Source: Pseudocercospora fijiensis CIRAD86 (Eukaryota > Ascomycota > Dothideomycetes > Mycosphaerellales > Mycosphaerellaceae). Taken from it: a stretch of DNA of 64,000 nucleotides. The position numbers were made by a program, and so were the translations under genes. The notes below the pieces were generated by a model, which saw only the letters and a program-made list of their open reading frames with translations, was not told the origin of the DNA and made no database searches. The stretch spans positions 2,071,582 through 2,135,581 of the forward strand of contig NW_006921536.1 in assembly GCF_000340215.1 (NCBI RefSeq). Reading direction: 5' to 3'. This document shows positions 12,459 to 23,067 of this stretch, piece by piece. The stretch's first letter is position 1. Each line of letters begins with the position of its first letter.

Positions 12459-15400
12459 ATGGCACCTACCGAACCACCACAACACACTGGCGCCATGCCA
12501 CGCAATGCAAGCGCAGAAACAGCTAGTGCTGCGGCGCCAAATACGACCGCTATAGTGATCGGTGCCAGTATAGGCGCTTTGATCGCTCTGGCTTGCATAT
12601 TCATCACGGCTCGCATAGTTCGGGCACGAAGAGCTCACCGAAAAGCTCTAGCCGCAATTGAAGAGGGTCATGCAGTGCCAGGAGCTATTCGTCAGGACAT
12701 GTCTGAAGTGCCACGCCCCGTCAGTGGCTGTTCTGTAAACCGTTTCATGCCGTTGAACACGCAAGGCGGCTGGGATGCTCTCGGGTCTAATGACACCATC
12801 AATGAACCACAGGCAGTCGCCCAAAATGGCAAGAGGAAGAGGAACAGAGCTTCTCTTCCAAAGCGTGTCAAGTCGCGTGGCATCCCTTTGAAGTCGTTCA
12901 AGCAACTGTCAGCCATCATCGAAAGTCCGAGAGCTCCACCAGAACCGATGCCAACGGCGAAGGCTGTTGAAATCAGTCCGAAGGTCCCGCTTAGCTGTAC
13001 GATTACGGACGTCCATCCGGCGCACAGAGAGCAAGTCTTGAGCGCCCCCGATAGTCCCAAGCCAGCCGTTATGCCATCCTTTGCGATCCGATCGCCTGGC
13101 TCTTACGGTGCTGCCATTGCGAACAAACCACCGAGGTCCGTCTCGACTGGTGTGCTCACTGACTATGTCTCGGATGGTGCGGTATTTGGAAGTCCTGAGC
13201 CCATGCCAAATATGAGCAAAAAGCGCCGCGGGCCTCCCCTACACATTCGTTCAGTCAGTTTGGGAGGTCCTGCAAGCAGACCTCCATCAGGTCCTGTTCC
13301 TCCGCTTCCAGTGATTTCGCCATTGGAGACTGATTTCGATGAAGCTCGAAAGGGAGTGTGCATATCGCGCATGTCTTCTTCTTCTAGCAACGGCTCGACT
13401 GGTAGCTCTGTCTTGGTCGTCAGTCCAATTCTGGAACGCAACAATACGGATGATGCTGTTGTCTCGCCCACGGTTGAGGAGATCGTGGACGACAACGATG
13501 GAGCGATGAAGACTGTCACCAAGCACCAGTGGCAAGAACCATCAGTCACTGTGACGAGAGCGACTTCGAATATGAAGGCTGGAGGGCATTCCAGGGCGCG
13601 ATCATCTGTTCGTGGTCGAATTGTGCGTTCAAGCACCGATAGTGCCTTGACTCATAATCGCCAGACATCGTCCAGCACCATCAGCTCCTGCGGAAGTGGC
13701 GGCAATCGATTGTCAGTACCACAAATTTGTTCCGCCGAGCGTGTTAGCCTGAGCAGAGTATCTTCCTCGAACTCTCTCTGCTCAACAGGTGGCATCCAAA
13801 AGATCAGCACACCAACCAAGCGAGCTCGAAGGCAAAGCTCGGTATCTGCGTACGGATCACCAGCGGAGCGCAGACGAGCAAGTGCACTTCGTGATATCTC
13901 TGGTAATGCGGTGCTCCGCAAGGACACTCCGACCAGAGAGGCATCCCAATCGACCATCAACTCCGGCAGGAGCAGCAACGGTAACCCGTTTCAATGGGAC
14001 ACACAGTCGTCAAATGTGCTGCCCAAGCCGAGCGCTCTCAAAGGCAGTCCAAATGCCCGCAAGAACCACAAGAGGCAGAAGAGCTGTGTGCGAATCAGCA
14101 CACTGACGCCTGAAGTACTTGGCCCGGACCGAAGCAGATCAACAAGTCCTTCTGGTCTCATGCATGAAATCAAAGAGGAGCGCGAGAGCGATGAGATTGT
14201 TCGACAGCCAAGCCAAAGACAGAGCTCGATGTATCTCGCCCGAGGCGCAAAGCCACCCAGCGCTTCGGCTTCGACTGACAATCTTCGTATCCAAACGCTT
14301 CGTGCCTCACTCACGCCTAGCTCGCCGACTTTGTCGACCTGGAATGCGTACCGTGAGACTTCTGGTCTACCAAGTCAACCCTCCGACTCCAACATGACCA
14401 CTCTGACCTTGACCGCAAGCCGCCCAGTATCTCGACAATCGGACAGATCATTCTCGATTCCCAAATTCCCATCGCCAGCAGCACGCAAATCACAAGCCAC
14501 CATCTCGCCCGTGGCAATCGACACAGCACCAATGCCAGAATTCGCCCCTGCATGTCCAAGCTCAGACGAAGGCGAAGAAAGCCACAGCTCATCTCCTTTC
14601 GCTCTCGACATGTCCAGCGAAGAGGCAATGCCCGTCGAAATCCCCTCCAGCCCACCTCTACCAATATCCAAAACCGAAGAATACGATCCCGCTTGGCCCA
14701 TGATCAGCTTCATCCCAACAGCAAGCAGTGAACACGACCCTGCTTCCCCTCCAGACAACAACAACAACAACAACAACAACGACGACGACATCCGAAGCAG
14801 TCTCTTCCTCCCCTTCGCGCGTCCAATTTCCTACAGCTCCCGCGACTCCGTCATCATGGAAGACGAAGATTCTCCGCCTTGCTCACCAAAAACCCTTCCG
14901 GAATCGCCAACAATCCCGGCGAAAAATCCTCGAAGAGCAGAACGCAGAGAGTTTTCTAAACTCACCTCGGAAAATGCTTCGACGATTATGGCGCGGTCGA
15001 AAACTGCTCCGCAGCTTGGATTCCCGGGTGCAGTACCGATTTTGGCTCCTACGTCGCAGTATGATGAAGATCAGGATCTTCCACGATGGGAACCACAACA
15101 GCAACAAGAAGGGGAGGAGGTGGAGGAGGAGGATGTTACACCACGTGCCCCGGATATGAGAGTCGCTCGAGCACCAAGCCTCTCGACCATTCCTCAAAGC
15201 TCATCAAGCCCCCCTCCACTCCCACCAAGAACGACTTGCAGTCCCAGCCCCATGGGTCCACGCCCAGAACCCGCACAAAGCACTTTGAAAAACGCAATGG
15301 CGTTGCGAAGAATGAATTCCGAAGTCAACTGCCATCGAAGCAGGGCTAGTAGAACTTACGTCCGTTTGGGGAGGGAAGCTTCTCCGCTGCTCCCATACAT

Positions 15401-15884
15401 TGGATCCTCCGGGGCCGGAGCCGAGAGGGAGGAGAGTCGGAACTCGCTTTTCGAATTCGAATTCGAGTCTTCAACAAGTGCCGAGACGACGCCTGGCAAG
15501 GGTGTTGGTGGTGGTGGTGTTTCTGGCTCTGCAATGGATGACATGGATATGGAAATTTTTGAGAAAAATGTCGAGGGTGCGTTGAAAGGGTTTGATGCGG
15601 AGTGGCAGCACCAACAACAACAGGAGAATCTTAGGCCGGAGAGGAGGAGTAGTGTTTGGGATGATGGGGAGAAGTATTGGGAGGAGACGTCCGGGCCTCG
15701 GACGAGTGGGATTTTGTTTCCGGCTTATACGCATGCTACGCCGACGAAGCAGCAGAAGGAGCAGATTTGTACGACGAGTATTGATCCGAGGCTTTTGATG
15801 ACGCCGGCTGGGGTGAGGAGTAGTGCGAGTGTGGCTGCTACGCCGAAGAGTTTGTACGATGCCGATGGATTTTTGAAGGCGTAA
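12459..15884 (+). CDS. Large single-pass membrane-anchored low-complexity protein
   Basis: An uninterrupted frame of 1,141 residues. Residues 1-26 are Ala/Pro/Thr-rich with N-x-S/T sites. Residues 27-50 (TAIVIGASIGALIALACIF) form one transmembrane segment followed by the basic stop-transfer run RARRAHRK, predicting N-out/C-in topology. The remaining ~1,090 residues are Ser/Pro-rich and probably disordered, with scattered basic patches (KRKRNR) and an Asn/Asp run near residue 767 encoded by AAC repeats. No enzyme domain is recognised. The layout resembles fungal membrane-tethered signalling or cell-wall-sensor proteins, but that is only an analogy. The 3' third drifts to GNN/GAG-rich codons, yet the frame stays open to the end. 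Confidence 0.75.
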   Translation: MAPTEPPQHTGAMPRNASAETASAAAPNTTAIVIGASIGALIALACIFITARIVRARRAHRKALAAIEEGHAVPGAIRQDMSEVPRPVSGCSVNRFMPLNTQGGWDALGSNDTINEPQAVAQNGKRKRNRASLPKRVKSRGIPLKSFKQLSAIIESPRAPPEPMPTAKAVEISPKVPLSCTITDVHPAHREQVLSAPDSPKPAVMPSFAIRSPGSYGAAIANKPPRSVSTGVLTDYVSDGAVFGSPEPMPNMSKKRRGPPLHIRSVSLGGPASRPPSGPVPPLPVISPLETDFDEARKGVCISRMSSSSSNGSTGSSVLVVSPILERNNTDDAVVSPTVEEIVDDNDGAMKTVTKHQWQEPSVTVTRATSNMKAGGHSRARSSVRGRIVRSSTDSALTHNRQTSSSTISSCGSGGNRLSVPQICSAERVSLSRVSSSNSLCSTGGIQKISTPTKRARRQSSVSAYGSPAERRRASALRDISGNAVLRKDTPTREASQSTINSGRSSNGNPFQWDTQSSNVLPKPSALKGSPNARKNHKRQKSCVRISTLTPEVLGPDRSRSTSPSGLMHEIKEERESDEIVRQPSQRQSSMYLARGAKPPSASASTDNLRIQTLRASLTPSSPTLSTWNAYRETSGLPSQPSDSNMTTLTLTASRPVSRQSDRSFSIPKFPSPAARKSQATISPVAIDTAPMPEFAPACPSSDEGEESHSSSPFALDMSSEEAMPVEIPSSPPLPISKTEEYDPAWPMISFIPTASSEHDPASPPDNNNNNNNNDDDIRSSLFLPFARPISYSSRDSVIMEDEDSPPCSPKTLPESPTIPAKNPRRAERREFSKLTSENASTIMARSKTAPQLGFPGAVPILAPTSQYDEDQDLPRWEPQQQQEGEEVEEEDVTPRAPDMRVARAPSLSTIPQSSSSPPPLPPRTTCSPSPMGPRPEPAQSTLKNAMALRRMNSEVNCHRSRASRTYVRLGREASPLLPYIGSSGAGAEREESRNSLFEFEFESSTSAETTPGKGVGGGGVSGSAMDDMDMEIFEKNVEGALKGFDAEWQHQQQQENLRPERRSSVWDDGEKYWEETSGPRTSGILFPAYTHATPTKQQKEQICTTSIDPRLLMTPAGVRSSASVAATPKSLYDADGFLKA

Positions 15885-16245
15885 TGCTTAATGCATAATT
15901 TTTGAAAGAGGTGGATGGTTACTGGGGATCATATCATGTCCTTAGATAGATTCTACCCAAGTACGCACTCATGTTCTTTTGTGAGATTCACAAACTTCTT
16001 GGCATGTCTTTCTCCTTCTCTGCTGTACGCTCTTTCGGATAGCCCGCGCCGAATCTTCATCGAAGAAGTGTCTCGTCGATGAGATCACTCACTGGCCTGT
16101 TCTCGCCGGACCGGCAGCTGGTTGCGGGGCTTATTTGAGCGAAGCGGCGGGCGTGGATGTGTGACAAGCAGCGCTGATATCGCGTGAGAAATCCACCAAC
16201 AGTTCGAATGCTGGAAAGGAGATGCGCCGAGACATCAGTGCGTGT
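15885..16245. other. Convergent 3' intergenic region
   Basis: This lies between the stop of the + strand membrane protein and the stop of the minus-strand pICln/LOT5 gene. It presumably holds both 3' untranslated regions. No coding signal is seen. Confidence 0.5.
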
Positions 16246-17070
16246 TCATCCAGTGCGCTGCCACTTCGCATCATCCCCATCAGCACCTTCTTCAGCATCA
16301 AGCTCAGCGGCTGTTCTCGATCGACCTGCGCCTTCCCCGAGAGGCTCTCGCTGCTCCTCTTCACCACCAATGACAGTCATGCCGGCAGGCATACGGAAAT
16401 TGCCGTTCTCGTCCATGAAGTCTGCCATGTTCTCGCTGGTAATCCAGCCCGTGGCTCCTGGTGCTGTCTCATCGAACTCCATCCCTCCATCTTCACCTTC
16501 TTCGCCATTCGCGACAGAATCCGGGTTCAGCTCTTGACATTCTGATATTGCCTTCCACAGCGCGGTTGCAGTATCGTTGTCACTCGTGGTCCCATTCGCG
16601 CCTGATTGTGTTTCCGTCTCTGCAGTAGTGGTCGCATGGTGTTCGATTCTCGTCGCGAAGATTCGTAGTTGGATGTATTGAATGTCTTCGTCGGCCGTGT
16701 CTGCGTCTGAGAGATTGAGCTCGAGCAGCACGTCTGCGCCGTCTTGGGCGGTGATTGTGATTGCCGGGTAGGAAATTTGAAGTCCTGAAGAGGCCGGTGG
16801 ACTGTAGAGAAGGAGATGTCTTGAAGTCACCCACACATCGACGCCTTGTATATTGAGACTGCCATCAGATGGCACCGGCGCGGTGCTGCCTACGAGATGC
16901 TTGAGGTCTGCTTGCGCTTCATATTGCTCTACAGGCACTTTGATCGTTGCGGCTGGCGCGTGGAGGTGCAGCACTGGCTTTCCGCCAAAGAAAGATCCTG
17001 GCGTCTGCTGTTGGTGCTCGCTGAGCGCCGTGAAGTCGTCCAGCTTTGGGGCCTCAGAAATTTGCTCCAT
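16246..17070 (-). CDS. pICln/LOT5 (Voldacs) family protein
   Basis: A single frame of 274 residues. The N-terminal half has the PH-like fold pattern of the family: LHAPAATIKV, then GSLNIQGVDVWVTSRHLLLYSP, then YPAITITAQDG and IQYIQLRIFA. It is followed by an acidic, low-complexity C-terminal half with two short conserved blocks (ALWKAISECQELNPD and a Glu/Asp-rich MEFDE region) and a basic KWQRT end. Animal pICln chaperones Sm proteins into snRNPs through the methylosome; yeast Lot5 is poorly understood. By analogy it would act in the cytosol and nucleus on Sm-core assembly. Family assignment is good; function is inferred. Confidence 0.75.
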   Translation of the reverse strand: MEQISEAPKLDDFTALSEHQQQTPGSFFGGKPVLHLHAPAATIKVPVEQYEAQADLKHLVGSTAPVPSDGSLNIQGVDVWVTSRHLLLYSPPASSGLQISYPAITITAQDGADVLLELNLSDADTADEDIQYIQLRIFATRIEHHATTTAETETQSGANGTTSDNDTATALWKAISECQELNPDSVANGEEGEDGGMEFDETAPGATGWITSENMADFMDENGNFRMPAGMTVIGGEEEQREPLGEGAGRSRTAAELDAEEGADGDDAKWQRTG

Positions 17071-17731
17071 GACTCCAACAGTCTTTGCCTGGTCCCGCGG
17101 ATCGTAAGGGCAATTCTGTGTTTCGGTGTCGCGAAACTTTAGCTCGGACTTGGTTGGCCGGGGCGGGCCTGCAGATCTCCCTTTCGGCCCCCAGGTAGTC
17201 CATCTCGGCTCTGGACGCCATCTCCGAAGGCAATATCTCTCGCAAAGCCTTTACGTTCGTTCAACGTTTGCTAGTAATGGCTGCTGAACTCGCAGCCCTC
17301 CATCACATATCGAAGGTAAAGGCCACAGCCAACGGGTTGGCGAGACCAGCTCCCCGTACCAGCCACCCAGCCTTGGAGAAGCTGTGCCCTTTCGCTTACA
17401 CAAACCAATGCGGGACTCCCACTCCACATGCCTTGCATATTCAATATGGTGGCTTTGGCAAGCGGCAGCATGCACTTACACGTGAGGCCCGCGTGGCTGC
17501 TCTGGGTAGGCCTCGAACACATAGCTTGCAATGCTTTCGTCTCAACGAGGCTGAAGCCTTTGGGAAGAGGATGCTATTAGATTCCAAATCCACCAGAGGG
17601 AGGCATTATAAAGAACAGCTAATTTCTCGTAACATCAGATCATCACACAGTAGCAACCCGATCAACCAAGGGCTTCAGTCGCAATACACAGTCATCAACA
17701 GCTCCTCACACCGTCAACAACTTCTCACACA
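17071..17731. other. Promoter region of the secreted-protein gene
   Basis: This separates the start of the minus-strand pICln/LOT5 gene from the ATG at 17,732. Open frames in it (for example + 17,268-17,846) run into the real gene in another frame and look non-coding. From about 17,620 on, the CA-rich sequence resembles a 5' untranslated leader. Confidence 0.5.
17607..17613 (+). promoter_or_regulatory. TATA box
   Basis: TATAAAG lies 119 bases upstream of the ATG at 17,732, and CA-rich leader sequence (ATCATCACACAG) follows about 26 bases later. A clear TATA box suits a strongly regulated, inducible secreted-protein gene. The transcription start itself is not visible. Confidence 0.5.
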
Positions 17732-18127
17732 ATGTCCAAGATGCTTCTTCTCGCAGCCACCATCCTTGGTCTCGCCACGGCCAGCCCTTTCAACTCCTTT
17801 CCCATCATGGAGCGACAATCATCTTCCATCACCTGTCCAGACATGAACCAGACCACTGTCATCTCGAACGGCAAATCTTTCGTGGTGGAATGCGGAATGG
17901 ACCACGCAGGCGGCGATCTTCCCAATCAACCAGTCTATGTCAACAGTCTGGCGCAATGTGTTGCTGCTTGTGCTCAAGAGCCAAGCTGTGTTGACTTCAC
18001 CCTCAGTGGAGCTGCTTGTTACATGAAAGGCAGTGTGGGACCGACTGTGTACGGAGGTGCGAACGGAGCTAGGCTTATTGGTGTTGAGTCTGGCGTGGTT
18101 TACTTGACTTGTGGTCAGGCTGCTTAG
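17732..18127 (+). CDS. Small secreted Cys-rich protein with PAN/apple-like domain
   Basis: 131 residues. A signal peptide is evident: MSKMLLLAATILGLATAS, with cleavage likely after the Ala/Ser pair. The mature part has eight Cys. The block V-N-S-L-A-Q-C-V-A-A-C followed by PSCVDFTLSGAACYMKG is the PAN/apple layout (C-x3-C, then C-x-x-F, then a Cys before a hydrophobic turn) often seen in fungal secreted proteins that bind carbohydrate or protein. One N-x-T site is present (NQTT). Small size, secretion, many Cys and an own TATA box make it a candidate effector or apoplastic protein; no activity can be read from the sequence. Confidence 0.75.
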   Translation: MSKMLLLAATILGLATASPFNSFPIMERQSSSITCPDMNQTTVISNGKSFVVECGMDHAGGDLPNQPVYVNSLAQCVAACAQEPSCVDFTLSGAACYMKGSVGPTVYGGANGARLIGVESGVVYLTCGQAA

Positions 18128-18382
18128 AAGTAACCTACCATGCTTCACGAGCTTCAGAGCAGATATCCACACAGGACGCCAGCGAGGAATGAATGAAGGG
18201 AGTCCACGCATACGCATAGGGTTGGAGGATCGAAACGCCACTAGCATACATAGTGAGAACGAGCATCTAGGTCAGCATGAAACACTGGGCATTTGGTATG
18301 GGAACAACGGCTTCATAATGTAGTCCACAGTGCTGGTGCTTTTCCTACCGTTCCTCGCTCCAAGAAACAAACACACAGTGCC

Positions 18383-18830
18383 ATGTCTGCTGTTGTCCCG
18401 AGTTTTGTTTTGGCCCCCTGTCTGCCAGAACTTCCGCGGCACGGGCCTGCAGATCAGCGCAACTCATTAAAAACCTTCTACTTCTTCGCCGCCCTCCACC
18501 TCCTTTTCGCCTACATCATCACCTTCTCAACGCCGGCGCCCATCAACCGTAAGAACGTCGCTCATGAGAAAACATCCTCAGTTGGGCTTAGCAAAACAGT
18601 CATCGCCGCACGTCTCACCGTGTGTCGTGAGCCTGCCACTCAACACTGCATTCATCAAGGACGGCGACAAAGCATCCACCGAGGACTGCCCAGTGCGCTC
18701 CCGCGGGATAATCAATGTCGTCGATGAGCTGCGAACATGCGAACGAGCGCCCATCGTGAGCTTGTCAAAACTCCCGAGACGCATCGGGCAAGCTGCGACA
18801 AAGGTCTCAACGCGAGTCAGTCCGCGATGA
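18383..18830 (+). CDS. Possible small membrane protein, two exons
   Basis: A tentative model: exon 1 18383-18548, intron 18549-18591 (GTAAGA...TTAG, 43 bases), exon 2 18592-18830, giving 134 residues. Exon 1 carries one hydrophobic segment, FYFFAALHLLFAYIITF. Exon 2 encodes a basic tail with an Asp/Glu-containing middle. Without splicing, the frame continues into unlikely Arg/His-rich sequence. No family is recognised. The donor is good, but the whole gene could be spurious. Confidence 0.3.
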
Positions 18831-19338
18831 CGATGACCATGACTGAGCGCTGTCTGTACAGCTGACGAGTCTTACCAGCTTTTTGGGCAGTGCGTACAAC
18901 GCGTTCGTGCTCAGCACGTCACCGGAGACGACTGACCTGCCAGATCCAGCGCAAATAGGTCGAAGATACCCAAACAGGTAATGGAATCCACTGCATTTTG
19001 CTTGAATCAGAGTTCGACTCACACTTGCCAATCGACTCCCGCTTCTGATGCACGCAACCGGGCTGCCGATATACACCGCCCCGACCCCGACCAAATTCCC
19101 AGCTCCGACTCACTGGCTCTGACGATTGCGTAACTACTCTTGCAATTGCCTCACGTTGAGATTGAATGCTTGCTGCTACCTGATCTCGCCTTGTCTTGCG
19201 CGTCTCGGGCTGTGCTAACAATGACTCAAAGAGCATCTCATCTACTCCTCGTCATTATGCCGAGTCTTAAGCATTGTACTTTCACTTTCACTCTCCTTTC
19301 ATCTCGCCTAATTCCAACCTCTTGGCTTATAAGTGCCG
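18831..19338. other. Intergenic region, no gene
   Basis: Short overlapping frames only. The last ~100 bases before 19,339 contain pyrimidine-rich sequence (TTTCACTTTCACTCTCC), a common fungal promoter feature. Confidence 0.4.
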
Positions 19339-20544
19339 ATGGACGACGAGAAGGATGAAGAAGTTATAGACCCTGCCATGCCTCCGCGACGACGTGGCAT
19401 CACGCTGTCCGGCTGGCGCCAGATCGTGACGGAGGCGTTGTGGAACGAAAGTGATCAGCATTCACTGAAGAAGCTACATTACAACAGTGCATACAATAGC
19501 GCTGCCACATCGAGGTGAGGGCACCACCATAGTACGAAGGAGGTCGAAGCTGACAGATTACTGCAGCGAGGATCTCGTTCTAAAGCCAGCCAAGATCGAT
19601 CACTTGCAAGAATCGAGACATATTTCAAGAACGAGAAGAGTCATTGAGGGTATGTTGCGCCGTCTTTGCGCCACATCAGCTCTGTGCATCGGTTGAAGGG
19701 CCACAGTCTGCAGAAACACAACGACTGACAATTCGCAGCGATCTGGTATGAACTCGATGTCTTTCCCCTAAACAGCTTCTACTGGCGGACTGCTCTAGCC
19801 TCGGTCGTTGGAAGTGTCATCTGGATTCTCAGCTCGCTTTTCAGTTTCCTTCCATTCGCATTCCCCAGCACCAGGTTTCCCGACGAGACCGAAGTGTGCG
19901 TTGGCCTTCTATCATGTACGGGCACCATCTGTTTCTTCATCTCCAGCTTGACCACTATCCTACATACACTCAACGAGAGTCGACCACGTTATGATGGATG
20001 GAAAGCACAACAGATCAGGAACGAATTCCGTGCAGCTCGCAACCTGCACAAGAAGAACTACCGTGTTGGAGACTGGGGCTGGCGACCGCGCTGGAACGAT
20101 ATCAAGGAGCACTGGGCTGATGACCTTGCCTTCAGGTCTTGCTGCATACAACTCGTGTGCTCGCTGCTCTTTCTCGAGGCAGGCATTTGTGCCATTCCTG
20201 CCATCTACAACAGGATCTCACTTTCGCACTACCTCATGAATTGCATTTACTGGTCGCCTAAAGTCTTCGCTTGCGTCGGTTTCATCTGGATGGGTTTCCT
20301 CGGTCTCGTTCAATCTCACCAGAGCGAACGAAGAACCCCATTCTGGCGAAAGTTGAGCTGGCATGCGGGCATCTGGTCAACACTTGGCGGCATTGGTTTT
20401 CTGATCATGTCATTTCTTGGATTTGGCACCCTGGAGTGGATGCAACGACAAAACCGTATCTGCGCGCTCTGGGGATCTTGTGCTTTCTTGGTGTCCAGCT
20501 TGCTTGTCATCTGGGAACAGACTTTCAAAAGGTGTCCGGAATGA
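19339..20544 (+). CDS. Multi-pass integral membrane protein, conserved fungal type, function unknown
   Basis: Three exons: 19339-19514, 19567-19649 and 19739-20544. The introns are 52 bases (GTGAGG...TGCAG with CTGAC branch) and 89 bases (GTATGT...CGCAG with CTGAC branch). The product is 354 residues. A charged N-terminus (about 85 residues) leads to YELDVFPLNSFYWRTALASV, then about seven hydrophobic segments, including one with LLSCTGTICFFISSLTTIL, one near SCCIQLVCSLLFLEAGICAI and two near the C-terminus. Between segments two and three is a soluble loop rich in Trp and Arg (GDWGWRPRWNDIKEHW). No transporter or enzyme signature is visible. The pattern resembles uncharacterised ascomycete membrane proteins. 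Confidence 0.75.
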
Positions 20545-20940
20545 GCTTTCGCTCCTACGACTCACGACTTCACGATTCATCTCGAAAAGCTTTGGATAGA
20601 CAAAAGCCTACAAGAATTTTGACTTAGCATTCCAGCGAGGCGTTATGGGAGACACGCATACCCGTTTGGGATTGGACACAGATGGAACATGCGTGTATGC
20701 ATGAATGCGACAAAATAGCAATACGAATGCAACCTAGCAAGCACAATGAAAGAAGAATCTTCTCGCGTTGGTCCTCAACAACAAGACAAAGTCAGTTCTC
20801 ACCTGTTACAGTACACGACACAACACACACTTATGCACCACACATCCATCACGACGATGACACTTCTCTCTCCAAGTCGTATACACAGCACTACAATCTC
20901 TGTGCCGGACAGGATGGTCACGCCGTGTCGATCTCATAAC

Positions 20941-21198
20941 TCTTATACTTTTTGGGCAGTTCCGGCGCAGGACTACTTGTTAAGAACCATTCAGGTCAGC
21001 GGGCATACACCTGTTGAGGATGCGGCTGCTACTATGGCTCTGTACTTGAGGAAGTTCCCGTACGATCGGGTGAGTGGGGCTGCGAAGTGGGTACCAATGT
21101 ATGAGCGAAAGTCGGTGGAGGATCAAAAGAAGGAAGAGAAGAGATATCACGGTCCGCAGAGACGTGGTCATCGCAAGGGCAAGGGAAACGGCAAGTGA
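20941..21198 (+). pseudogene. Fragment of a DEDDh exonuclease (C-terminal part)
   Basis: The + strand frame here contains LLRTIQVSGHTPVEDAAATM followed by ALYLRKFPYDR, which lines up with TIQVDNHSPVEDAQTTM and ELYLLKQPYQR of the complete exonuclease gene at 23,068-24,126. The H-x4-D Exo III motif is kept. The tail is Lys/Arg/Gly-rich (HRKGKGNGK), replacing the RGG tail of the full gene. Everything upstream of the motif, including Exo I and II, is missing or unreadable, so I call it a gene remnant. It lies on the opposite strand from the complete copy. Confidence 0.6.
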
Positions 21199-21728
21199 AA
21201 GAAGACAGCGATGGAGACCCAGTCCAAGTTGGAGAGGGAGAACGACTTCCCTGCTCTTGGCTCGAAGTAGCTTCTGAGGCAGAGGCATTGAGTCGACGAC
21301 TTTAGAAGGCAGTCTCTTTGAGTAATTGGAAACCTACACGTGAGGACTGGTTTGGATCTCACCTCTGCATCCGAATTTTGGATTAGCTGACGGTAGACTC
21401 AGGATTAGCATAGTTCTTGGCGTTTTTAGGCCGAGATACCCAGAGCATGGTCCTCGATGGACTAGCTTAAATGAAATGCTTTGATGAGAAGTCTGGGTGA
21501 GGTTTCTGATGCCATATATCGATTTGCTTGCTGCCATGGATGCATGAATGCAATCTCATAATAACAACTAATGCACACCTAGCAAGCAATTTGAGATCCT
21601 TCGTCGGCTTTGTGCCTCACAACATAGATAAGTTGGTCCTCGCTTTTTTAGCACACACTGTAGGGCATCAAGACTCAACCATCCATACAGAGTATATTCC
21701 TCTTTCAATATCGTATATACATCAATTT

Positions 21729-22202
21729 ATGCATCATGAGAAGCCATTCGACACTGGCACTACTACCATCGTCCTCGACCAACTCCGAGATGTCGATGAA
21801 CCAGAAGAGTCCCTTGACGACTTTGCCGCGCTTGACGATGCCGCCGAGCAGAAATACGACACCCAGGCGCAGGAGAAGAACGACAAGCCCCCACCCGAGT
21901 ATGTGTCCGACAACCAGTCTCTCTTGCAGGACACGCGCGCCGCGAAGCCATCCATCGTCATCGGCGACGAAGGTCACCACTTCAAGAACAAGTTTGCTCT
22001 CCAGAGCGACTCGTGGGCTGGTTCTAGCGGTGCTCGCCAGCCGGGTCTTGCGTTCTTGGTGGATAAGCTGCTTGGGGAGGCCATTCAGAGTGGTGGCGAG
22101 CATTCGCCGGTTGAGGACGCAGACGCTACACGGAAGATCGATCAGCTGCGGTATGGGTATGATCTTGTTGCAGAGGCGCGGAAGTGGGTTTGCTGTCTAT
22201 GA
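21729..22202 (+). pseudogene. Second exonuclease-derived fragment with an unrelated acidic N-terminus
   Basis: A 157-residue frame. The C-terminal half contains ARQPGLAFLVDKLLGEAIQS and then EHSPVEDADAT, corresponding to NRQPGLRACAQDVLGKTIQV and NHSPVEDAQTT of the exonuclease at 23,068-24,126, so the Exo III H-x4-D motif remains. The N-terminal ~85 residues are acidic and do not show the Exo I D-x-E motif. It could be a short expressed protein or a truncated copy. Flanking DNA also repeats that around 20,697, supporting local duplication. Confidence 0.55.
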
Positions 22203-22655
22203 CGAGGGGCCGGGTCGGTCGTTCAAGGGAGAGAAGAAGGCCAGATGAGGTGAAGGATTGAACATGCAAGGATCCAAAGGATGTTACTGGAGATTAACTG
22301 TGAACGACCATTGGAAGGGCAAGATTCCTGTTGCTGACTGAATGCCTGCATTCAATGATACCCTTGTTTGATATGAGCGACATTGTATTCACCTACGTGA
22401 CTTAAAAGAACCATGGTCCGTGCACTCTCGCTTCTTCCGTAGACACGCCATCGAATTTACACTCTTCGATTCACTGCGACTATGCTGCTGCTGTCACATG
22501 GAAAGAAACACTATGGTCCTGTTTCTCGTATGTGATGCACTTGCGTGAGTTGTGCGAGCTTGAATGAGATCTCACTCGTTCTACTTGGGTGAAGAGAGAG
22601 AAAACAAGGGGAGGATAATAGTGATTCCGAATCGATCGGCGGTATAGAAATTAAC
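22203..22655. other. Intergenic region, no gene
   Basis: AT-richer sequence with no domain-bearing frame. It leads into the tandem duplication beginning at about 22,662. Confidence 0.4.
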
Positions 22656-22661
22656 AGGTCG

Positions 22662-23050
22662 AGAATGAAAAAGAGTTCGAGATGCCAAAGTGTGTTCACC
22701 ATTCTATGTCTATATGCATGCCTGCATGCAATGCGCTATTCTGTCCGCCCCGCCTCGCGTGTGCCTTCAGAAAAACCAGGTCCAATCAATGTCAAGCGCC
22801 AAAGTCGGTATGCTGGGCGGGAGTTGTGCTAGGTGAGGTTATGTAATTAACAATTAGGGAATAAAAAGATTTCAAGATGCCGAAATGTGTTCGCCATTCT
22901 ATGTCTATCTGCATGCCTGCATGCAATATGCCATTCTGTAATCCGCCACGCCCAATCATGCTCGCGAGTGCCTTCAGAAGCTCAGGTCCAATCAAATCCA
23001 GACGCCAGAGGCGGTATGCTCGGTAGGAGCGGTGCCAGGTGAGGTTATAT
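22662..23050. repeat. About 190-bp tandem duplication, two diverged copies
   Basis: Copy A (about 22,662-22,856) and copy B (about 22,858-23,050) share CCATTCTATGTCTAT, GCATGCCTGCATGCAAT, GTGCCTTCAGAA, GGTCCAATCAA and AGGTGAGGTTAT in the same order. They lie directly behind the 3' end of the minus-strand exonuclease gene. Each copy contains a GCATGCCTGCATGC palindrome-like core that could form a hairpin. Divergence between copies is not RIP-like. Confidence 0.85.
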
Positions 23051-23067
23051 GTCTTGTGTAAGACTCC

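Noticed and set aside
17268..17846. A 192-codon + strand frame upstream of the small secreted protein
   Set aside because: It runs through the TATA box and leader and into the true gene in another frame; no domain.
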